DNA from: Annulohypoxylon bovei var. microspora
Taxonomy: Eukaryota; Ascomycota; Sordariomycetes; Xylariales; Hypoxylaceae
Reading direction: 5' to 3'
DNA: 64,000 nt
Assembly (NCBI GenBank): GCA_022836615.1
Contig: MU405278.1
Span: 6,492-70,491, forward strand
Part shown: one piece after another, positions 57,101-64,000 of the stretch
Layout of the letters: every line of letters starts with the position of its first letter
How positions within the stretch are numbered: position 1 is the stretch's first letter
Program-made: the position numbers and the translations under genes
The notes under the pieces: generated by a model
What the model was told of the DNA's origin: nothing
Seen by the model: the letters and a program-made list of their open reading frames with translations, nothing else
The model's database searches: none

Positions 57101-57180
57101 TGGCACCCGTGGCCGTGCTTGCGATGGTGCCAGTACTGGCACTCGTGGCCATGCCTGCAATGGTGCCAGTACTGGCACCC
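57101..57180. repeat. 36-bp tandem repeat, two copies plus part
   Basis: Units start TGGCAC at 57101, 57137 and 57173 (partial). The unit is 12 codons and open on both strands; the embedded GGTGCCAGTACTGGCAC is a 17-base near-palindrome. Confidence 0.8.
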
Positions 57181-57412
57181 GCCTTGCCTCTGCCGGTAGC
57201 AAGCACGGCGCCAATAGAGTGTTCACACCACATAAGGTACGCGAGCTCAGCGGATAGAATGGATGGCAGGTTTATATCCGTGCCTTCTATCGACAATTGA
57301 GATGAGGTAGATAAAGGAATGGACTAAGAATGTCTAACAACCTTGTGTAATAGGGGGTTTGGATTCGAGATTTCAAAGCACGTAGCTACGACAGCTACTA
57401 TAGCAGCGGCTT

Positions 57413-57916
57413 TTAAACCGTGTTGAGCAAGGTCAAGTCCCGTTTTACAGCAAGAACGTCGCCAGCGGTCGTAATGACCCGCTCTTCAGCCACTTCTAGG
57501 TTAATGGGGTGCAAAGCCTCTTTGCCGTCGAAGAAGTCTGAGAAAATTCGATTTTCTGTCGCCGATGGTCTCAGAAAAGCGAAAGCTAAATAGCGGACGA
57601 GAATAAGTCTGTATCCCATACCTCAAGAGTAATCTTGAGAAACGGCGTTTCTACCATTGTAGGCGCAGGGTATTGTGGTCAGGGTATACCTAGTATCGCT
57701 ATCATCAGGATCTAATTCCTTAAGGCTATACCCTTGATATATGGGAAAGGCTGATTCCTTTTTGTATGATGGACTTTTCATAAGGAGGGAAAGGTTCACA
57801 TTCACTGGGAGTTCACGGGTTCGCCCTTTCATATCGGCGCAGAATATTTCCTCTCGGCAGCTGAATGACATCATGTCAGTCTTCGATAGTTCGCCTTCCC
57901 TCGACCCTTCAGTCAT
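57413..57916 (-). CDS. Candidate small protein, 2 exons, 144 aa (tentative)
   Basis: Exons 57655-57916 and 57413-57585 on the minus strand join in frame over a 69-nt GT-AG intron to 145 codons including stop. The product is charged and globular-looking (for example YQGYSLKELDPDDSDTRY and FDGKEALHPINLEVAEE). No domain, signal peptide or membrane segment is recognised. A plus-strand frame (57741-58097) overlaps it and looks equally protein-like, so the strand is uncertain. Treat as a weak hypothesis. Confidence 0.22.
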
Positions 57917-60900
57917 TCACCACATATCCATACTGGCCAGTCTGGCACGAAGGTTGCCACACTCAGACTACGGGCAGCTAAGGTATCCCCTACATCAAAC
58001 CCCTTTAAGGTTGTACTTTCGCCTCCTCAAGAGAACCGAAGCGTCGACTCCAGCTTACAGCAACCCTATCACCTTCTCCTCTTCACCACGGGTCTAAGCC
58101 TGTGCTTACATCCTACACGGTCGCCAGGTTGATATCACTGCGCAGTAGAGCAACCTCATAGGCGAACGCGGGGCCTACAGACCTTCGTTAGGTTCTCTTC
58201 TGGCACCTGCTGCGCGTGTTATCTCACACCGTAGAGAAAATGAAGAACGGGGCGAATATACCCCTGGTTGGAGATACAGCAAGCTCCACGATGGACTGTG
58301 AGCTTTACTAAGCTCATTCTAAAGAGGGAAGACCTACGTGGTGTTCCCAAGGACCTGGCGGGATGCTTTGGACCCCTATAGTACCTCTGGAGTGTGATTC
58401 AGGTGGGGCATTTTACGGGTCACTCATATGACTGGGGACTTAACATGGCAAAGGCCAGTGGATCTATCTTCGGGTTCGTTGTGAGCAGCTGCACAACCCA
58501 TGGTGCCGCGTGACCGTCCGGCGAGGTAGCCTCCAGGTCAAGTCAGGGGATTCTACATGGTGTCTCTCACTTGACCTACCTCTTTGCGATTAGAGAACAT
58601 TATCGGCAGTGAGTTTTGACATTTTCTACTATATGCGGTACTTGACGCTAACTTATATTTTGAGCAGCCTTCAGGGGTTGGGCCTTGGGCAGCACTTATA
58701 CAAGTCCAATATAGCCTGAGTTAGAAGGGATCCTACATGAAGTCTCCCACTTGCCCTTTTTACTGGTGGTTAGAGTAGATCACACACAGTGAGTCTTGAC
58801 CTTTGCTGGCACCTGCAGTACTCAGTGCTAACATTGATTCTAGAACAGCCACCCGAGGTTTAAACGGGCCGGGACAACGCTTGTACAGGCTCGGGGAGTC
58901 TATGTTAGAGATCTAAATGGGAATTTTCACTTGTTCTGTTCTCTTGCAGTTGTGATTAATTCATCAACAGTGAGTTTTGCCCTTTGCTACTATACGTAGT
59001 GTCTGATGCTAATTTGGATTCTAGAGCAACCACCTAACAATCGGGCCTTAGGTCACAACATCCCTTCTACGTGGTGGCGCTCGTTTGGGACATATGGGGT
59101 AATTCACGAGTTGCACAAACCTAATTAATCAACTAGGTTGACTTACGGCAAGAGCTTGGTAATCAAGTTCTGTGTAAGGCTCAGGCATTTGATATTGGTT
59201 AGGCACAGTTGAAGTTGTTCGCAACAAGGACAGTCTCGCGCACCATTGTTTGGCAATTCTTGATCTGCCTGGATTGCTTCCAGGAGATCATAGGACCTCG
59301 TGGGGGAAGCGGAGACTAGACAGGGGTGACTAGATTTAATCGTCACTTCATGAAGGCTGCAATGAGGACTTGAGATGGGCAGAATAGTGTGATTTCTAGC
59401 TATGTATCTTTGAACCGGGAGTTAGGGGTACCTACTGCCTTGTTAAGGGGTACAGCATATCGACGATCGACACCACCTTGAGAACCAAAAATGCAACTAG
59501 CTAGTCTAGTATTGAGTAGGAAATCTGGCACTGTTTTGCAAAATCCCATGTACTATTACTGACTCCATTGGAGATTTCGTTAACTGCTAGCTTAAGGGAT
59601 AAAGTGTCCTATGGCCACAAGTAAGAGTTAGGCGTTCATAAATACCTACCTACCTACCTAGTCTTCTAAAAATTCCGGCTGCTACCAGACTTCTTTCTAA
59701 TATAATTCGCTCTGTGTTATGATCTTCCTCTAGTCCCTGATCAATAGCTGTGACAACTTTATTGTCGCTTCTAGGCGACACATAGAAGCACAGTACACAC
59801 ACCAGGAGCTACAGACATGACGATGGTAAACGTAATTACTGGCTATACTTTGGCTCATTTATGTTAAAAGGTATGATCAAATCACGACTGATTACTAGGA
59901 ATCTGTTTCAAGACATGACGGTAACTCGTAATGAAAAACCCCTCTCTACCCCTTTTTTCAAAGTGGTGGAAGTATTTGCTAAACATAAAAGGATTACCGA
60001 TACTAGCTACGCACGAATCAATGTATTAGCAAGCAAGACACCGAGTACGCCTCATATATCCCCTCAAGTTGTGAGTAGTAGTATCATCTGTCGACCTCGA
60101 TCTAGCTTTCAGGGGTTATTTAGAGAAAAGGGGTCTAAAACAGGATTCTACGTCTTCCCTGTATCGAGATACTACCTGTAGCAAGGAACAATGACAAGAC
60201 TATAATCATCATGTGTGAATAGTGTACAGCTTAAAGTCCTAGTGGCTTGGTCTCAGTCTATACAGCTCAGTAAGCATCCCCAACATTCCGCCGCGCCTCC
60301 ATCGCTGTAAAATGCAGTCTATGCCAAGGCAACCTCTCGTGAAGTGTAAGACAGGACTGTCACGGAATCAATGGAGTTATGGCAACAGAATAGTCTAGAT
60401 GATTATTTTAGTGGAAGAGATTACTCTATGTCGAGTACGAGCATCAAAGGAATGTCTGGATTTGTAATGGATATATCGTACTAGAGCGCTAAACTTAAAT
60501 GGTAAAATGGCATAATGGCTTTGTTAGCAATCCTCTAGTTTCCTTGAGTTCACAGTTCTCTAATCACAGCAGTTAAGAGTTAATCAGGTGTACAGGAAGG
60601 AAATTATCGTATTAAGCCTCTAGTGATGGAGGCCAGCACGCCAGCAAAGCAGCTATCGTGCAGTATGTGTGTGACGTCCTCTGCTAGGCAATGCATAATG
60701 AAAAGCCTAGTCAACTCAAGAACAAGCGCAAAGACAGAAATCACGCGACATTCCCAGCCAGGCTATGCAGAAGGAAAAGCCTAGTCTCGAGAACAAGTGT
60801 AGAACCCCTTCATCGGATTCCTGTCACTCTTATACGACCTTCCATGTAATTTCCACGAACGCCAAGCGTTTTCCCTATAAACGCCGAAAGTTCGCAGCTA

Positions 60901-61013
60901 TCCTGGAGTCATCGATTCCTGTACTGATTCCTTTAGAATCTTCTATAACACGTATCAGCAAGATGAGTCTTCGGCGAGCATTGGACGAGATCAACTTACG
61001 CAGACGGATGCTC
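57917..61013. other. Gene-poor region, right part
   Basis: Contains the three 180-bp modules at about 58541-59085 and a short TACC run at 59642-59661. A perfect hairpin TGTCGC/GCGACA lies near 59763-59780. Frames at 59861-60181 and 60765-61193 have no recognisable content; the second overlaps the EAF3 3' end. Confidence 0.5.
58541..59085. repeat. Degenerate tandem array of about 180-bp modules with intron-like segments
   Basis: Three successive modules align column by column at a period of 180-181 bases (anchors CACTTG at 58569, 58749 and 58928; GTGAGT at 58609, 58789 and 58970). Each carries GTGAGT, then a GCTAAC or GCTAAT branch-like site, then a TAG or GAG/CAG acceptor about 55 bases later. 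The segment between the second and third intron-like parts (58844-58969) is exactly 126 bases and open in one frame (42 codons). The equivalent segment one module earlier has stops. This looks like a decayed array of duplicated exon-intron units. Confidence 0.65.
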
Positions 61014-62223
61014 CTACTCCTTCGCCTTCTGGATGTAATCCTGGGTAGGCGACTCGTAGTGGCTCACGAAGTACTCTGTGGTGTTCTTAGACAACCAGGC
61101 GCAGAATTTCATGAGCTCCTCGCGGAGACGGTTCACGGACTGCTGGTCCATGTTTGTCTGGGCCACGAGTTCCGGCAAGGACACTGCAAGTAGTTAGATA
61201 TAGTTCATATTTAATGTAAGAAGATAATGACTTGCCTATCAGCCGCATGAGATGCTCCGGACCATAGGTATCACTGGCGCTTTTCCCCTGGTACTCGGGG
61301 TCGTCTGAATTCCATTTCTTGTACATTTCGGTGTATTGGGCACGCTCGAAGCTAATTGTAGTTAGTATTTTAATTTGACGCAGCGAACAAATTGACATAC
61401 CGGTACAGTAGAATTCGGCCGAGAGATTTGTCGAAGTACTCCTTTAAACCTGCTAAGGTCTCTTCGAGGATGTCCACGTGGGATGAGCCGGCTGGACGCT
61501 TGGGAGTCTCATACTGAGCATAGTCGGCCAAAATTTGAGAGGCAGGGTGTGGATGCGGGAGCGGGACGAGTTGGTTGTTTTTGGTAACATTCTCCCAGTC
61601 GTCAACGAGCATCGCCTTCAAGATATCAGGAACAATGAGCTTGATCGATGGTCGCGAGTGGAAGTTATCCTCCTATGAGAAAAGTCAACGCTAGGATCTT
61701 CAAAACCAGTAGAAATTAATCCTAGATTTACGTTATCGGCAACTGCGGGAGAATAAGGTATGTATGGCCTTTCCGACGGAATCCCTGCCATTGGAATATT
61801 GATCCCGTGCGACATGTCCGCATACCACTCTAGCTTCTGGAGGGTTAAGGTGCCCATATTTTTCGCATCCCGGACTTTTGGATGCTGAACAGGTGGTTTG
61901 ACTTTCAAGTCCTCGGCTAGATATCTATTTTCAACCTGTTTGCTGGGGAGATCTAGGAGATGATCTCGGGCACTCTGCTGGCGAGCATAAAGCGCTTCCT
62001 TTCGCTGGAATGTATCGTCTCCAGCCTTTCCCTTAATGTCGGGTAGGCGTTTTACGGATGTATCCTTGGGCTTGATTGATGCCTTCTTCTTCTTGGCGAT
62101 CGTCGGCTGAATACCACCGGCTATGCATGACGGCTTTGCTTTCGAAGAACTTCGCGTGTTTCTAGTCGATTTCTTCTGGTCATAACCCGTAGGGTTTGAC
62201 ACCTGCGGAACGCGAGGCGCCAT
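61014..62223 (-). CDS. Alternative MRG-domain protein with a different N-terminal exon, 349 aa (predicted)
   Basis: Within the long EAF3 intron lies an ATG (62223) after a UTR-like, pyrimidine-rich leader. It opens a 164-codon exon (61732-62223) whose last codon ends at a GTAAAT donor. A normal 59-nt intron (61673-61731, ending CATAG) then joins it in phase 0 to the EAF3 MRG exons. The product would be a basic, Lys/Arg-rich tail (for example KKKKASIKPKDTS), a helical segment (FQRKEALYARQQSARDHLL) and a Pro-rich end, followed by the MRG domain without a chromodomain. I do not recognise the new N-terminal part. Options: an alternative promoter, a separate nested gene, or exonised insertion. Read unspliced, the frame stops at 61618. 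Confidence 0.5.
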
Positions 62224-63292
62224 GTCGAAAAGAATGGTGAGTGAAATCGTTGAATTTAATAGGTGTGCAACGATGTCAAAAGTTGATTTAATCAAGTTTG
62301 AGGTTGTATTTGTGATGGAAAAAGGATGTGTTTAAATGCCAAAGATTTTGTTATAAGTACTGCCAGGCGGCGAGGTGAATTTAGTCAAGTAGGGCGGTGG
62401 GTGACAACCACAAGATGGTCGACAGGTGGTCGACAGGCCGTAACCATTGACGACGGGGATGGTCAATGCCCCCTGTCTCCACGTAGGTCGTCGTAGTCTG
62501 CATCGCCAAACTCTAAAGAGCATTGTCTCCTTATCGTGGAGAGGGTTGTGTAACCTATTAATGGTCTTCCTACCAGCCCCTATTTACTGGGACTGAGGTG
62601 CAGGTTATGATTGTATTTCTTAACAACCAGCTTAATTTTATCCGCCGTGATATTATGTAGCAACAGAACTCCGGGGATGAGGCTGAGGTAGAGGTATCCA
62701 GAGTGTTGGCTCTCATCGTGGTGTATCCAGTTGTATCGTCGAGGGGGCATGTTCCTCCGATTTCCAGTATGGGGTCCACCGGCCGGGAGATTGACCGGGG
62801 GTTCACGGTACTTAAGGCTCATTCTCCGCAGTCCCGTACATATAGTAAGAAAGAAAATAAAGGGAAAATAATCCGACTTACATTCTCAAGTTCATAGTCT
62901 CTGCCTCGTCGGGGACCTCTGCCGCCAAAACTAGACGAGCCGGCAGCACGCTCTTCACTACCTCGAGCGGAGCTCATCTCGGACCCGTTAGTTTTGGCGC
63001 CCTTCTTGATCCCCTTGGGGCCCTGAGTTCGTATGCGAGCTTGGGCCTGGAGTTGGTTGGCAAGCTGCTTGTTGTCGTCGGTGAACTTGCGGATGCGGTC
63101 TTGAGACACCCAGTCGTCCCAGCTCGCCTTCCAACCTCGGTAATGGATTCGGTACTGAGCATCCTCGGGCTTCTGACCCGGTTTGACAGCAACTTCCATA
63201 ACCTTAGCCTCGTACATCAGATCACCGTGGAAGCAGAGCACCTTCTCATCCTTGGCGTAAGGAGGTGCCTGATTCTGTCGCGAGGGAGCCAT
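61014..63292 (-). CDS. EAF3: EAF3/MRG15 chromodomain-MRG protein, 4 exons with a 1.2-kb first intron, 322 aa
   Basis: Subunit of the NuA4 acetyltransferase and Rpd3S deacetylase complexes; its chromodomain reads H3K36 methylation. Exons in order: 62882-63292, 61401-61672, 61236-61351 and 61014-61183, joining to 323 codons including stop. The chromodomain (residues about 10-80) has YAKDEKVLCFHGDLMYEAKV and YRGWKASWDDWVSQDRI with cage aromatics. A basic/Ser linker ends GRGPRRGRDYELEN. The MRG domain (about 138-322) starts EDNFHSRPSIKL and includes NMDQQSVNRLREELMKFCAWL. Intron 3 has a GC donor (GCAAGT), a known rare class. Intron 1 is 1209 nt and contains an alternative first exon that also splices in phase. 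The other introns are 49 and 52 nt. The domain call is firm; which first exon is used is open. Confidence 0.85.
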
Positions 63293-63803
63293 AACTAACT
63301 GATTCACTTAGTCACTCTGCAAGATGATGATATTTGTATATTGGCTCACGTAAAACTTGCCTACGACGGCTCGACTCTGTAAATATTATGAACTAGTTTA
63401 ATGAGGTGAGTAAGAAGGAATTAAGTAGTTTATGGTGAGGGGTTGTTGTTGTTGAAGGGTGTGATTGGTGAAAGTTGGTATTATTATATATAGAGTTCGA
63501 TGAGCGTAGTCATATTCTAGCGATGTTTCACGCGGTCCACCTAAACGCCAAAAGCTCGGACGCGTTTTCCAACGCGCTTTCCTCCCTGTAAAGTGATTTT
63601 TCCCCACTATACACCCCGGTGCGTAGCAATCATTCAATTTATTATTACTACAATTCTACTACATCTTAGGAAGGCACGCATTTCATCCGAGCAAGTGCAG
63701 CTAAATACGTCCATACTTCGGATAATTTGTTTGTAATACCTGTACCTACATAGTAATTCTTATTGTCTTTTGCCTCTATTGCTAGGTATGCAAACTCCGC
63801 ACC
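63293..63803. other. Divergent promoter between EAF3 and NKP2
   Basis: About 510 bases separating two chromatin/kinetochore genes transcribed apart. Frames here are shadows of UTR sequence. No other element recognised. Confidence 0.5.
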
Positions 63804-64000
63804 ATGGCAACAAACGAAGCTACAATTCTGCGCAACTATCTTCTCCTGCCAGCCCGCCTGCCTACCATCATCTCCTTGCAAGAGTTCACTGCTCTATTTC
63901 CAAGGTCACAGCAATCCTCACCGCAGATTCGAATCCTCTACAGAGACCTTCAGCAGCAGCGAAATGTAGTAGTCGACGGCGTGTCCGAGAATATCGATGC
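63804..64000 (+). CDS. nkp2: Cnl2/NKP2-family kinetochore protein, N-terminal part (runs off the window)
   Basis: Inner-kinetochore component (Nkp1-Nkp2 pair, CENP-like network). Only the first 65 codons are in the window, open to the edge. The N-terminus matches the family pattern: ATILRNYLLLPARLPTIISL, then FTALFPRSQQSSPQIRILYR and DLQQQRNVVVDGVSENID. This is the helical NKP2 core. ATG 63804 is the first in the frame directly before the pattern. The rest of the protein lies beyond 64000. Confidence 0.85.
   Translation, partial: MATNEATILRNYLLLPARLPTIISLQEFTALFPRSQQSSPQIRILYRDLQQQRNVVVDGVSENID

Larger units (their letters stand above)
54958..57412. other. Gene-poor region, middle part, with short dispersed repeats
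   Basis: No supported gene. A 29-base motif starting GCGTCCT occurs three times on the plus strand (55016, 55698, 56249), and a 36-bp tandem repeat lies at 57101-57180. Frames on both strands are of similar length and quality, which argues against any one being real. Confidence 0.5.

Noticed and set aside
59861..60181. 106-codon plus-strand frame
   Set aside because: Protein-like at first sight but without any recognisable motif, neighbour or splice support; left uncalled.
1..64000. CRISPR arrays, prophage or bacterial operons
   Set aside because: The window is eukaryotic, with spliced genes; no spaced direct-repeat array of CRISPR type is present.

Overview
The window looks like a chromosomal segment from a filamentous ascomycete, most likely Sordariomycetes. 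Evidence: short GT...AG introns of about 47-150 nt with CTAAC/CTGAC-type branch sites; a dispersed single-copy 5S rRNA gene; ATP-citrate lyase split into two divergently transcribed subunit genes; an ascomycete laccase with a DSG-type C-terminus; an AT-rich block with RIP-like mutation; and many TACC/GGTA tetranucleotide runs. I could not run searches, so all names rest on motif recognition and hand-built splice models.

Layout. 0-8 kb: a coiled-coil protein (-), an aldehyde dehydrogenase of AldA type (-, 3 exons) and an NTF2/SnoaL-like protein (-). 8.7-11.6 kb: a TRF-homology plus telobox-Myb protein (Tbf1-like, +, 5 exons). 12.9-14.8 kb: a cysteine-rich protein built of about twelve C..C...C-x2-H-x-C units (+, 3 exons). 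15.2-18.1 kb: a MINDY-type deubiquitinase with a C-terminal CaaX box (-). 19.6-22.4 kb: a steroid 5-alpha-reductase family membrane protein (+) and a histidine phosphatase (+). 23.0-24.8 kb: a secreted laccase (-). 28.3-34.8 kb: a transport/detoxification stretch with an MFS transporter (+), an APC-family amino-acid/choline permease (-, 7 exons) and a Xi-class glutathione transferase (-).

35.0-37.9 kb: an AT-rich, RIP-like block that contains a small non-autonomous LTR element (197-bp LTRs, gag only, minus orientation). 38.8 kb: a 5S rRNA gene. 39.5-41.1 kb: a GH79 glycoside hydrolase. 42.0-49.2 kb: the acl2/acl1 pair, which makes cytosolic acetyl-CoA from citrate. 50.0 kb: mitochondrial ribosomal protein uL30m. 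50.3-61.0 kb: a gene-poor stretch that carries decayed repeats, including three about 180-bp modules each containing an intron-like segment, and two weak spliced-ORF candidates. 61.0-63.3 kb: EAF3/MRG15, whose chromodomain exon is separated from the MRG exons by 1.2 kb containing an alternative first exon. 63.8 kb to the end: the 5' part of a Cnl2/NKP2 kinetochore gene.

Most genes are single housekeeping or accessory functions rather than one cluster. The clearest functional unit is acl1/acl2. AldA produces acetate, which feeds the same acetyl-CoA pool by another route. The most unusual points are the EAF3 locus, the Cys/His-repeat protein, the gag-only LTR element in CpG-retaining AT-rich DNA, and the intron-bearing tandem modules near 58.6-59.1 kb.
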